A stretch of DNA of 64,000 nt, taken from Rubrivivax sp. (GTDB taxonomy: Bacteria > Pseudomonadota > Gammaproteobacteria > Burkholderiales > Burkholderiaceae_C). Where the stretch lies: the NCBI GenBank assembly GCA_020852865.1, contig JADYZZ010000073.1:1-64000 (forward strand), read 5' to 3'. How positions within the stretch are numbered: position 1 is the stretch's first letter; each line of letters starts with the position of its first letter. This document shows, one piece after another, positions 20,955 through 29,254 of this stretch. The position numbers and the translations under genes are program-made. The notes under the pieces were generated by a model. It made no database searches. It was given only the letters and a program-made list of their open reading frames with translations, and had not been told where the DNA came from.

Positions 20955-21425
20955 TCAAGTCCGCGGCACGATCAGCACCTTCGTCTTCACCGAATTCGCG
21001 ATGTAACACTCCGCGTGCGCGCGCTCGTGCAGCGTGTGCAGCTCGGCAGGCCCGGGCGCGCGTTCGCCGGCAAAGGCGACCTGCGGACGCAGCGTCACGT
21101 CGGCGACGAAGCTCCGGCCCGCCTCGTCGGCGGCCATCGTGCCGCTCGCCTCGTCGGCGTAGCGCTCGACCGGCCAGCCGGCGGCGGCGGCGATCGACAG
21201 GAACCACAGCATGTGGCAGCTCGCCAGGGCGGCGACGAACATCTCCTCGGGGTCGACCGCACTCGGGTCGGCCCAGGGCGGCGGCACATGGGCCGGCGAT
21301 GCCGAAGCGGGCAGCACCACGCCGCCGTCGAACGCGATCTCGTGGCGGCGGCTGTAGCGCTTCTCGGCGAAGGCGTCTGCGGGCCGGCGTTGCCAGCGCA
21401 CGGCGGCGGTGTAGGTATGAGGCAT
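20955..21425 (-). CDS. OsmC family peroxiredoxin-like protein
   Basis: Thiol-dependent organic-hydroperoxide reductase of the OsmC/Ohr superfamily. It has 156 residues with the two redox cysteines Cys70 (ALASCHMLWFL) and Cys140 (HAECYIANS). The YadF-like opening and the NPEEM-equivalent DPEEMFVAAL fit the general OsmC branch rather than Ohr. It lies 30 nt upstream of the MtfA-like gene on the same strand, likely one transcript. Confidence 0.9.
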   Translation of the reverse strand: MPHTYTAAVRWQRRPADAFAEKRYSRRHEIAFDGGVVLPASASPAHVPPPWADPSAVDPEEMFVAALASCHMLWFLSIAAAAGWPVERYADEASGTMAADEAGRSFVADVTLRPQVAFAGERAPGPAELHTLHERAHAECYIANSVKTKVLIVPRT

Positions 21426-21529
21426 GCGTGCTCCGTGGGCGCTGGGCGCGTGCCGCCGGCGGCAGGGCGGGCGGCGCAGTCAGGGGGTGCGGCTCGCGCG
21501 CCCGCCTGCGGCGCTGCACTCGCGGTCGT

Positions 21530-22882
21530 TCATGCGCGCGCCTGTTCGCCGCTGCCCAGCCGCTCGATCCAGTGGCGCGCCAGCGGCGACAGCGGGGCGG
21601 CCAGGCGGCGCTCGTTGACGAGTGCGCGTCCGAGCGCGCGCTGGCCGCTGCGCGTCGCGGCAGCGAGCAGGGTCTGGTCGACCAGGTCGCACGGCGCCGG
21701 GCCGGCGCCCAGGCGCGGCACCTGCGCGCGCAGCGTGTAGAGCGCTTCGCAGGCGGCCTGCGCATCGCCGCGCGCGAAGGCGAGCATGCCGCGCATCAGC
21801 GGCAGACCGACTTCGCGCGCGAGCGCATGGCTGCTGCGGCGCGCGTGCGCGGGCGCGAGCGCGCGTTCGGCGCAGCGCGCGACGCGGCGCTCGGCCGCTG
21901 CGACCTCGCCCGCGCCGAGCAGCGCCAGCACGAGGTGCAGGTCGTGCACGACGTGGCAGCCGACCGCCTCGGCCGGCGGCGCCCAGGCCCGCAGCAGCGC
22001 GCGGCAGCGCGCGCCGACGTCCTCGCCGAGCAGATGCAGCTGCCACAGCAGCGCCGCTGCGTCGACGCGCTGCGGCGTGCCGCCGGGCGCGTCGCCGCCG
22101 AGATGGAGGTCGAGCAGGCGCAGCGCGCCCGGCGTGTCCAGCGCCTCGAGGCGGAACAGCGCCTGGTGCCACCACAGATGGCCGGCCAGGGCATTGCCTT
22201 CGGCCCATTGCGGCTGATGCTGCCGCAGCCAGCCGGTGCCCTCGTCGAAGCGGCCCTGCAGCGCCAGCGCGTGCGCCACCGCGTGCACGGCGGCAGGTAG
22301 GCGCGCGTCGGCGGCGAGCGCGCGCCGGCCCTCGTCCTCGGCCTGCGCGTGCAGGTTGCACTGGCCGAGGCCGAAGGCGTGCAGCGCAAGCACCTGGGGC
22401 TGCAGCGGGTCGCTGTCGTCCCACTCGGGCAGCACGCGTGCCGGGCGCTGGCGCAGCGACCAGGCGTCACCGAGCCGGTAGTCCCACAGATGCGCCCAGT
22501 GCAGCGCGAGCGCGTCGCGCGGGTGGTCGAGCAGCAGCCGTTCCCACAGGCGGCAGGCGTCGTGCCAGCGGCCTTCGGCGATGCGCTGCACCGCCTCGAT
22601 GTGCGTGCGCTCGCGCGCCGTGGCGCCGGCGGCGAGCGCCTGCGCCTGCTGCAGCTGCGCAAGCGCTTGGTCGACGAGGCCGGGCTCGGCCAGACCGAGA
22701 CGGTGTCCCGCCTGCATCACCTGCGGCAGCGCCCAGCGCGGATCGGCGGCGGCGGCGGCGTCCAGTTCGGCCTGCGGCGTGCCGTACTGCGACATCATGC
22801 GCCACAGTGCCTGTTCGGCGGCGGCGCGCGCGGTCTCGCTGCTGCTGCTGCAGGGATTGCCGCGCCGGTCGAGACTCGTCAT
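21530..22882 (-). CDS. TTC38-like tetratricopeptide repeat protein
   Basis: A helical repeat protein of 450 residues, soluble, very rich in Ala/Leu/Arg. The segment HAVAHALALQGRFDEGTGWL, with HLWWHQALF after it, matches the conserved core of the TTC38 family (tetratricopeptide repeat protein 38), found in eukaryotes and scattered bacteria and of unknown biochemical role. TPR-like helix pairs run through most of the length. It has no signal peptide. Its neighbours are an amidase downstream of a transporter and osmC; no clear operon partner. Confidence 0.75.
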   Translation of the reverse strand: MTSLDRRGNPCSSSSETARAAAEQALWRMMSQYGTPQAELDAAAAADPRWALPQVMQAGHRLGLAEPGLVDQALAQLQQAQALAAGATARERTHIEAVQRIAEGRWHDACRLWERLLLDHPRDALALHWAHLWDYRLGDAWSLRQRPARVLPEWDDSDPLQPQVLALHAFGLGQCNLHAQAEDEGRRALAADARLPAAVHAVAHALALQGRFDEGTGWLRQHQPQWAEGNALAGHLWWHQALFRLEALDTPGALRLLDLHLGGDAPGGTPQRVDAAALLWQLHLLGEDVGARCRALLRAWAPPAEAVGCHVVHDLHLVLALLGAGEVAAAERRVARCAERALAPAHARRSSHALAREVGLPLMRGMLAFARGDAQAACEALYTLRAQVPRLGAGPAPCDLVDQTLLAAATRSGQRALGRALVNERRLAAPLSPLARHWIERLGSGEQARA

Positions 22883-22948
22883 GGCACGAATGTAGCGCGC
22901 CGTCGGCGCGCGCCCGCGCGGCCCCCCGATCCGGCAGTCGGCGCCTGG

Positions 22949-24349
22949 CTACGCTGCCGGCGGCTCGGGCCAGGGCCGCAGCGCGTCGGCCGGGCGCAGC
23001 CGTTCCCAGGCGCGTGCCAGGCGCAGCACGCCGAGGTCGTCGTGGCGCCGGCCGGCGATCTGCAGCCCGATCGGCGCGCCGTCGGCGGCGTGCGCGCAGG
23101 GCACGCTGATGGCGGGCTGCTCGCTCATGTTGTAGGGCAGCGTGAAGGCGATGTGCTCCATCGCGCGCGTCGGGTCGTTGGTGGGCATCGCATGCTCGGC
23201 CGGGAAGCTGGCCAGCGGCGCCACCGGCGAGAGCACGAAGTCGAAGGGCTGGCAGGCCGCGACGGCGGCGTCGCGCAAGGCCGCGATCTGGCTGAAGCCG
23301 CGGAACAGCTCGGCCGTGCTCGCGCGTGCGCCCGCTTCCACCCACTGGCGGATGAAGGGCAGCACGCGCTCCTGGCGCGCGCGCGGCAGCGCCGAGATGT
23401 CGAGCCAGCTGCGCACGCGCCAGAACAGATCGATGCCGTCGGCCATCGCGCGCGTCGCGAAGGGGGCGAGCGGCTCGACGCGCGCACCGGCTTGCTCGAA
23501 CAGGTGCGCGGCGCGCGTCACCGCGGCGCCGATCTCGGGCGCGCAGGCCAGGCCCCAGCCGGCATCGAGCAGCAACCCGATGCGCAGGCCACGCAGCTCG
23601 CAGTCGAGCGCGCTCCAGTCGATCGCCTGCGGCGGCAGGCTCGTCGCATCACGCCAGTCGGGCTGCGCCAGCACCGCCATCGCCGCCGCGGCGTCCTCGA
23701 CGCTGCGCGTCATCGGCCCGGCCACGCGGCCGATGTACGGCGGCTTGATCGGCACGCGCCCGAGGCTGGGCTTGAAGCCGACCACGCCGCACCAGGCGGC
23801 GGGCAGCCGGATCGAGCCGCCGATGTCGGTGCCCAGGTGCAGCGGCCCGTAGCCGGCGGCCGCGGCGGCGCCGGCACCGGCGCTGCTGCCGCCCGGATTG
23901 GTGGCCAGGTTCCAGGGGTTGCGGGCCAGCGCATGGAAGCTCGACAGGCCCGAGGACAGCATGCCGTAGTCGGGCATCGTCGTCTTGGCCAGCAGCACGG
24001 CGCCGGCCTCGCGCAGGCGGGCCGCGGGCGGCGCGTCCTCGGCCGCCGGCACGAGCTCGCTGGCCGCGGTGCCCAGCGGCACGGCCAGGCCCTGGGTCGC
24101 GATGTTGTCCTTGAGCGTGAGCGGCACGCCGTCCAGCGCCGAGAGCGGTCGGCCGGCGCGCCAGCGTGCCTCGCAGGCCTGCGCCTGCGCGAGCACGGCT
24201 TCGGGCGCAAAGGCCCACAGCGCGTGCAGCCGCGGCTCCCAGCGCTCGATGCGCGCGATCACGGCCCGCGCCACCTCCACCGGCGAAAGCGCACCGCTCG
24301 CGTAATGCGCCGCCAACTCGCGCGCGCCCAGTTCGTGCAAGGCCTTCAT
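22949..24349 (-). CDS. Amidase signature family hydrolase
   Basis: Ser-Ser-Lys amidohydrolase (GatA/indole-acetamide hydrolase superfamily). It has 466 residues from the ATG at 24349 (MKALHELGARELAAHY, the usual opening); an ATG at 24367 is possible. The triad is visible: Lys in PLTLKDNIA, the cis-Ser in NPGGSSAGAGA, and the nucleophile Ser in GTDIGGSIRLPA. It follows a peptide-type ABC transporter gene set on the same strand, so it may cleave an imported amide or peptide. This is not the GatCAB subunit, since no gatB/gatC is adjacent. Confidence 0.88.
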   Translation of the reverse strand: MKALHELGARELAAHYASGALSPVEVARAVIARIERWEPRLHALWAFAPEAVLAQAQACEARWRAGRPLSALDGVPLTLKDNIATQGLAVPLGTAASELVPAAEDAPPAARLREAGAVLLAKTTMPDYGMLSSGLSSFHALARNPWNLATNPGGSSAGAGAAAAAGYGPLHLGTDIGGSIRLPAAWCGVVGFKPSLGRVPIKPPYIGRVAGPMTRSVEDAAAAMAVLAQPDWRDATSLPPQAIDWSALDCELRGLRIGLLLDAGWGLACAPEIGAAVTRAAHLFEQAGARVEPLAPFATRAMADGIDLFWRVRSWLDISALPRARQERVLPFIRQWVEAGARASTAELFRGFSQIAALRDAAVAACQPFDFVLSPVAPLASFPAEHAMPTNDPTRAMEHIAFTLPYNMSEQPAISVPCAHAADGAPIGLQIAGRRHDDLGVLRLARAWERLRPADALRPWPEPPAA

Positions 24350-24477
24350 CGGGCAGCTCGGTTCCATAGGGTGTCGCGCCGGCCGACCGGTCGGGCGCCG
24401 CACGCACTCATCGGCACGGTGCGCGGCGCCGCCGCGCGCCGCGTTGCGCCTTGCCCGGCGCCCTTGGGTACCCCTGC

Positions 24478-24506
24478 GCGAGCGCGATTCATATCTTCAC
24501 GGGCTT
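24478..24506 (-). repeat. Dispersed intergenic repeat, copy B (reverse orientation)
   Basis: On the minus strand the sequence immediately after the binding-protein stop codon reads AGCCCGTGAAGATATGAATC followed by GCGCTCGCG, a close match to the core GTGAAGACATGAATCGCG. The flanking bases continue CAGGGGTACCC and, further on, CGGGCAA, partly shared with copy A. It lies in the 157-nt gap before the amidase. Confidence 0.75.
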
Positions 24507-26021
24507 TCAGCTCGTGGCCGGCGGCGCCCAGCTCACGGCGGCGAGGTCGTTGGCGAAGATCGGCGAGCTGCTCCACAGCCCGCGCAGCCCGCGCCGGTAC
24601 ACCGCCACCTGCGCCGGGTTCCAGATGAACACGTTCACCGCGTCCTCGGCCAGCTGGCGCTGGATGTCGCGCCACAGGCGGGCCTTCTCGGTGCGGTTGC
24701 TCGTCGCGGCCAGCGTGGCCACGAGGCCGCGGAACAGCGCCGAGTCGTAGCCGAAGTAGTAGTTCGGATCGGCGTAGGCGGTGGCGTAGTCGAGCGGCTC
24801 GACGTGGTTGACGATGGTGAGGTCGAACTGGCCCTTGAACGGCCCGGCCAGCCACTGCGCCCACTCGACGTTCTCGATGCGGGCGTTGATGCCGACCTTG
24901 GCCAGCATGGCGGCGACGATCTCGCCGCCCTTGCGTGCGTAGGGCGGCGGCGGCAGCGTCAGCGTGAGCTGCAGCGGCGTGGCGACGCCGGCGTCCCGGA
25001 GCAGCGCGCGCGCCTTGTCGGGGTCGTAGGGGTAGCGCCGGGTGAGGTCGAGGTAGCCCATGTCGGTGGGCGCGAAGTGGCTGCCGATCGGCCGCCCCAG
25101 GCCTTCCTGGGCACCGGTGATGAAGGCCTGGCGGTCGATCGCGTGCGCGAGCGCGCGGCGCACGCGCAGGTCGTCGAGCGGCTTGCGGCGGTTGTTGATC
25201 GCCATGATGCCCTTGCCCGCCGTGCTGCCCACCTCGACACCGAAGCGCTTGTCGCTGCGCAACTGCGCCAGCGCCTGCAGCGCGGCAAAGCGCGGCATGC
25301 CGTCGATGTCGCCGGCCAGCAGGGCCGCCACCTGCGCCGCCGGATCGTTGATGAAGCGGAAGGTGGCCTTCCTGATGCGGACCCTGGCCGCGTCGCGCCA
25401 GCCGTCCCACTTGACGAGCGAGACGGCGCTGCCCCGGCTCCAGCTGTCGAGCCGGTACGGGCCGGTGCCCACCGGGCGCGTGGCGGCCTGGGCCGCGCTG
25501 TTCGGGTGCAGGATGACGGCGGTGTTCTCGCCCAGGCGGAACGGCAGCGTGGCGTCGGGCTGGTCGAACACCAGGCTCACGATGTGCGGCTCGAGCACGA
25601 CCACGCTGCTGAGGTTGTCGAAAACCGTCTTCCTGGCCTTGTTGGTGCTGCCGGGCGCCTTGGCACGCTCGAAGCTGAACTTAACCGCCTGGGCGTCGAA
25701 GGCGCTGCCGTCGCTGAAGGTGACGCCCTTCCTGAGCGCGAAGGTGTAGGTCTTGCCGTCGGGCGCGACGGTCCAGTTCTCGGCCAGCAGCGGCGTCACC
25801 GCGCCCTCGACGCCGATCTTCGTCAGCCCTTCGAGGATGTTGTAGTGCACGATCTCGCCGATCGCCGCGGCGGCGCCGGCGGTCGGATCGAGCCCGGGCG
25901 GCTCCAGCACCATGCCGAGCACGACGCTGTCGCGGCGCGGCTGCGCGGCGGCGAGCGGGTGCGCCAGCGCCAGCGGCAGGCCGGCGAGCAGGGCGTTGAC
26001 GGTGCGGCGGTCGGTCGTCAT
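24507..26021 (-). CDS. Peptide-type ABC transporter substrate-binding protein (family 5)
   Basis: Periplasmic binding protein of the DppA/OppA/GsiB class (SBP_bac_5). It has 504 residues from the ATG at 26021. The signal region (about 1-26) contains DRRTVNALL, so twin-arginine export is possible. The body has the family-5 pattern (VLEGLTKIG, LLAENWTVAPDGKTYTFALRKG, INNRRKPLDDLRVR). It stands 136 nt behind dppF-type and dppD-type ATPase genes on the same strand, and the permeases lie 10 kb away. It is strikingly similar to the binding protein at 51823, with several long shared blocks, so the two are paralogues. Confidence 0.92.
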   Translation of the reverse strand: MTTDRRTVNALLAGLPLALAHPLAAAQPRRDSVVLGMVLEPPGLDPTAGAAAAIGEIVHYNILEGLTKIGVEGAVTPLLAENWTVAPDGKTYTFALRKGVTFSDGSAFDAQAVKFSFERAKAPGSTNKARKTVFDNLSSVVVLEPHIVSLVFDQPDATLPFRLGENTAVILHPNSAAQAATRPVGTGPYRLDSWSRGSAVSLVKWDGWRDAARVRIRKATFRFINDPAAQVAALLAGDIDGMPRFAALQALAQLRSDKRFGVEVGSTAGKGIMAINNRRKPLDDLRVRRALAHAIDRQAFITGAQEGLGRPIGSHFAPTDMGYLDLTRRYPYDPDKARALLRDAGVATPLQLTLTLPPPPYARKGGEIVAAMLAKVGINARIENVEWAQWLAGPFKGQFDLTIVNHVEPLDYATAYADPNYYFGYDSALFRGLVATLAATSNRTEKARLWRDIQRQLAEDAVNVFIWNPAQVAVYRRGLRGLWSSSPIFANDLAAVSWAPPATS

Positions 26022-26109
26022 CCTCGTGTCTCCGTCGGGGCCTGGAATGGGCTCGATTCTGGCGCCAAGCGCCACGCGCCGGCAGGCCCCGAAGCCGGTG
26101 CCCCGCTTG

Positions 26110-26159
26110 GAGCCTGTGAAGACATGAATCGCGCCCGCGAAGCGTGCCCTCGCAGGCTC
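26110..26159 (+). repeat. Dispersed intergenic repeat, copy C
   Basis: GAGCCTGTGAAGACATGAAT then CGCGCCCGCG occupies 26110-26139, identical to one arm of the palindrome at 46205. The outer bases GAGCCTG (26110-26116) pair with CAGGCTC (26153-26159), which overlaps the stop codon of the ATPase gene. A diverged loop separates them. The copy lies between the binding-protein start and the ATPase stop. Confidence 0.8.
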
Positions 26160-26940
26160 AGCCGCCCGGGACCGCCGCCAGCAGCCGCTGCGTGTAGGGG
26201 TGCTGCGGCCGGCGGAACAGCGTGCGCGGGTTGCCGCGCTCGACCACCCGGCCCTGCTGCAGCACGATGACCTCGTCGCACACCAGATCGACCACCGCCA
26301 GGTCGTGGCTGATGAAGAGGTAGGTGACGCCGTAGCGCTCCTGCAGGTCCTGCATCAGGTTGAGCACCTGCGCCTGCACGCTGACGTCGAGCGCGCTCAC
26401 CGGCTCGTCGGCGACGATCAGCTCGGGCCGGGTGACGAGCGCGCGCGCGATCGCGATGCGCTGGCGCTGGCCGCCGCTGAACTCGTGCGGGTACTTGCCG
26501 AGGTCGCTCGCGCGCAGGCCCACGGCGTCGAGCACCTCGGCCGCGCGCTCGCGCTGCTCGGCGCGGCCGGCGCCGTGCAGCACGGCCAGCGGCTCGGCCA
26601 CCGCCTGCAGCACGGTGCGGCGCGGATCGAGCGAGCCGTAGGGATCCTGGAACACCATCTGCAGCCGCGCGCGCACGCGCCGCAGCTCGGCGCGCGTGAG
26701 CGTGTGCAGGTCGGTGCCGCCCAGCAGCACGCGGCCGCTGCTGGGCGACTCCAGAGCCATCACCAGCCGCGCCAGCGTGCTCTTGCCGGAGCCCGATTCG
26801 CCGACGATGCCCAGGCTGCGCCCGGCCGCGAGCGTGAAGCTCACCTCCTGCAGGGCCTGCACTTCGGGCGCGGCGGCCAGCAGGTGCTCGCGCGGCAGGC
26901 GGTAGCGCTTGCTCAGGTCTTCGACCGCCAGCAGCGTCAT
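26158..26940 (-). CDS. Peptide-type ABC transporter ATP-binding protein (DppF-like)
   Basis: Second ATPase of a dipeptide/oligopeptide-type importer. It has 260 residues: Walker [11 protein letters not shown]-loop [12 protein letters not shown], signature [15 protein letters not shown], Walker [14 protein letters not shown] and H-loop FISHD. It is shorter than typical DppF (about 320) and lacks most of the C-terminal oligopeptide domain, ending at [14 protein letters not shown], but no motif is missing. Its ATG overlaps the stop of the DppD-like gene by 4 nt, so translation is coupled. Confidence 0.93.
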   Translation of the reverse strand: MTLLAVEDLSKRYRLPREHLLAAAPEVQALQEVSFTLAAGRSLGIVGESGSGKSTLARLVMALESPSSGRVLLGGTDLHTLTRAELRRVRARLQMVFQDPYGSLDPRRTVLQAVAEPLAVLHGAGRAEQRERAAEVLDAVGLRASDLGKYPHEFSGGQRQRIAIARALVTRPELIVADEPVSALDVSVQAQVLNLMQDLQERYGVTYLFISHDLAVVDLVCDEVIVLQQGRVVERGNPRTLFRRPQHPYTQRLLAAVPGG

Positions 26941-27941
26941 GCCGCCTCCGGTGCTGTCTGCGCCGCCAGCGCCGCCAGCGCGTCCGGCACGCGCAGGCAG
27001 CGCGCGACGTGGCCCGCGCCCACTTCGACGGGCGGCGGCAGCGCCGCGCGGCAGGCCGGCACGACGAGCGCACAGCGCTCGGCGAACGGGCAGCCGGCGG
27101 GCAGGTCGGCCAGCTCGGGCACGCGTCCGGCGATCGTGGCCAGCCGCGTGCCGCGCGCCAGCCCCAGGCGCGGGCGTGCCGCGAACAGGCCCTGCGTGTA
27201 CGGGTGCGCGCGGCGCGCGAACACCTCGGCCGTGGGGCCGCTCTCGACCACCAGGCCGCCGTACATCACGCACACGCGCTGTACCCGGTCGGCCATCACG
27301 CCCAGGTTGTGGCTGATGAGCACGAGGCCCATGCCGTCGGCGCGCACCAGCTCGTCGATGAGGTCGAGCACCTCGCGCTGGATCGTCACGTCGAGCGCCG
27401 TCGTCGGCTCGTCGGCGACGAGCAGGTCGGGCCCGCAGGCCAGCGCGATCGCGATCACCACGCGCTGGCGCTGTCCGCCCGAGAGCTGGTGCGGGTAGGC
27501 GTCGAGCCGCTCGCGCGGCTGCGGCAGCTGCACGCGCTCCAGCAGCCGCAGCGCCTCGGCGCGCGCCGCCGTGCGGTCGAGGCCCTTGTGCAGGCGCAGC
27601 GACTCGGCGATCTGCCGGCCCACCGTGTGCAGCGGGTTGAGCGCCGTCATCGGCTCCTGGAACACCATGCCGATGCGGTTGCCGCGCAGCGCGCACAGCG
27701 CGTCCTCGGCCAGCGTGGTGAGCTCGGTGCCGTCCAGACGGATCGAGCCGGCGACGCGCGCGCCCTCGGGCAGCAGCCCCATCAGCGCCAGCGCGGTGAT
27801 CGACTTGCCGCAGCCCGACTCGCCGATCAGCCCCAACGTCTGGCCGCGCGCGAGCGTGAAGCCGACCTCGCGCAGCGCATCGGCCGGGCCGCGCGCGGTC
27901 TGCAGCGTGACGCGCAGGTCGTTCACTTCGAGCAGGGGCAT
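26937..27941 (-). CDS. Peptide-type ABC transporter ATP-binding protein (DppD-like)
   Basis: First ATPase of the importer. It has 334 residues: Walker [11 protein letters not shown], signature [15 protein letters not shown], Walker [14 protein letters not shown], switch His in ISHNLGV, and a complete C-terminal oligopeptide/dipeptide domain. The latter includes the Cys cluster [15 protein letters not shown], which in relatives can bind an iron-sulfur cluster. It overlaps the following ATPase gene by 4 nt. Directly upstream, at 30 nt, is vsr rather than the expected permease gene, a sign that the operon was interrupted. Confidence 0.93.
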   Translation of the reverse strand: MPLLEVNDLRVTLQTARGPADALREVGFTLARGQTLGLIGESGCGKSITALALMGLLPEGARVAGSIRLDGTELTTLAEDALCALRGNRIGMVFQEPMTALNPLHTVGRQIAESLRLHKGLDRTAARAEALRLLERVQLPQPRERLDAYPHQLSGGQRQRVVIAIALACGPDLLVADEPTTALDVTIQREVLDLIDELVRADGMGLVLISHNLGVMADRVQRVCVMYGGLVVESGPTAEVFARRAHPYTQGLFAARPRLGLARGTRLATIAGRVPELADLPAGCPFAERCALVVPACRAALPPPVEVGAGHVARCLRVPDALAALAAQTAPEAA

Positions 27942-27971
27942 GGGGCGACGATAGCGCAGGCGTGCCGGCGC

Positions 27972-28400
27972 TCAGCGCCGCAGCAGGCGGCGCGCCAGCC
28001 TGCGCAGGAATGACTCGTCCGTGGCTTGGCACTCCCAGACGACTTCGACGCGCCAGCCGGCCGCGCGCAGTTCGTCTTGCTGGCGCGCGTCGCGCGCCCG
28101 GTTGTCGGCGATCTTGCGTGCCCAGAACGGGGCATTGGTCTTGGACTGCACCGACCCATGCGAGCAGTCGTGTCCGTGCCAGAAGCAGCCGTGGACGAAG
28201 ACAACCGTGCACCGCCGCGGCAGAACCAGATCGGGCCGGCCCGGCAAGCGCGCGCCGTGGAGTGCGTATCGAAGTCCCGCGCTATGCAGGAAGCGCCGGA
28301 CCGCCAACTCCGGGGCGGTATGCTCGCGCCGCACCCGCTTCATGAGCCGGGTGCGGGCCGAGATCGGGGGGCAGATGGGCGAGTCGGAGCGGGTTGCCAT
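27972..28400 (-). CDS. vsr: Very short patch repair endonuclease
   Basis: Nicks 5' to the T of T:G mismatches left by deamination of 5-methylcytosine. It has 142 residues from the ATG at 28400, the normal Vsr size. The N-terminal SARTRLMKRVRREHTAPEL aligns with the usual segment ahead of the fold. The catalytic core contains GRPDLVLPRR (acidic residue) and FVHGCFWHGHDC (His pair and zinc ligands). It belongs with the cytosine methyltransferase at 29255-30439. Its start overlaps the divergent putative endonuclease gene by about 26 nt. Confidence 0.92.
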   Translation of the reverse strand: MATRSDSPICPPISARTRLMKRVRREHTAPELAVRRFLHSAGLRYALHGARLPGRPDLVLPRRCTVVFVHGCFWHGHDCSHGSVQSKTNAPFWARKIADNRARDARQQDELRAAGWRVEVVWECQATDESFLRRLARRLLRR

Positions 28401-29229
28401 CCTGGGACCGGAGATCCTGGCGCGAACCATGAGTGTCGCCACGGCTCGCGGCAAGGGATCGCGCAAGTGGCAGTATCACTCGCGCAGCGACACGCATTCC
28501 AAGGTCGCCTGCTGGACCCTGCTGTTCGACCTGCTGACCCAATGCGACGTGCTGCACGACGCGGCAAGCAAGGGCAAGATCGGCTTCGGCATCAATCATG
28601 TGATCGTGGGCCCGATCAACAAGACCCTCGATCTCGTCGTCACTTGGCGTACCCGTTCCGGCAGGTCGCGAAGACGTTCTTTCGCGGACCTTGCGGCCGC
28701 TTACGGCATTGTGCTGACGCCGTACGAGCGGCTCGTGCTCGATCGCCTGCCGCGCGTCGAGGAGGACAGGGCCGACGATGTTTCCGAAGTGGCCATCGCG
28801 CTCGAAGCCAAGGCCTGCATGACCGAGCATGTGAAGTCGCTTCCGCGGCTGCACGCGGAGATCCTCGCGACCGGCTATCTGGCGAAGCTCGCGGCCAAGG
28901 AGTGCATCGCCGTCTCGTACTCGCTGGTGAACGCCGCCTCGCGCTTCGTGACCCCGAGCCCATCCGCGCAGACGAACCGGCACGCGCAACCTGCGGACGC
29001 CCGCCGAGTCGTCCGGATGCTCGGCACCGCGATTCCGACGCGGGCGTCGACGCCCGAGTACGGATACGACGCGATCGGCATCACCGTGCTCGACTGCCGC
29101 AACGACGGCACCGCGGTCGCCGTGGTACACGATCCCGCGATCGGCCCGAATCGCGACGAGCACACGAATTACGAGCGCATGGTGCGCAGCCTGTGCGCGC
29201 AGTTCCGCGCGCGGTTCGCGCGCTCCTGA
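28375..29229 (+). CDS. Putative type II restriction endonuclease (uncharacterised)
   Basis: I do not recognise a named enzyme. It has 284 residues from the ATG at 28375, preceded by GGGGGG at good spacing; in-frame alternatives are 28342 and 28432. A possible PD-(D/E)xK arrangement is visible: Asp in KTLDLVVTW, then Glu-x-Lys in VAIALEAKACMTEH on the next strand. Downstream is SLPRLHAEILATG and a conserved-looking SLVNAASRFVTPS. It lies between vsr and a convergent C5-cytosine methyltransferase, the usual layout of a type II R-M-V system, which is the main argument for the function. Codon use is less GC-rich than in the neighbours, suggesting transfer. Confidence 0.65.
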   Translation: MGESERVAILGPEILARTMSVATARGKGSRKWQYHSRSDTHSKVACWTLLFDLLTQCDVLHDAASKGKIGFGINHVIVGPINKTLDLVVTWRTRSGRSRRRSFADLAAAYGIVLTPYERLVLDRLPRVEEDRADDVSEVAIALEAKACMTEHVKSLPRLHAEILATGYLAKLAAKECIAVSYSLVNAASRFVTPSPSAQTNRHAQPADARRVVRMLGTAIPTRASTPEYGYDAIGITVLDCRNDGTAVAVVHDPAIGPNRDEHTNYERMVRSLCAQFRARFARS

Positions 29230-29254
29230 GCGCGCGGCGCGGCGCGGCGGCCGC

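Noticed and set aside
22949..24349. Amidase considered as GatA of the tRNA amidotransferase
   Set aside because: No gatB or gatC is adjacent, and the protein lies behind transporter genes. The active-site motifs alone do not separate the subfamilies.
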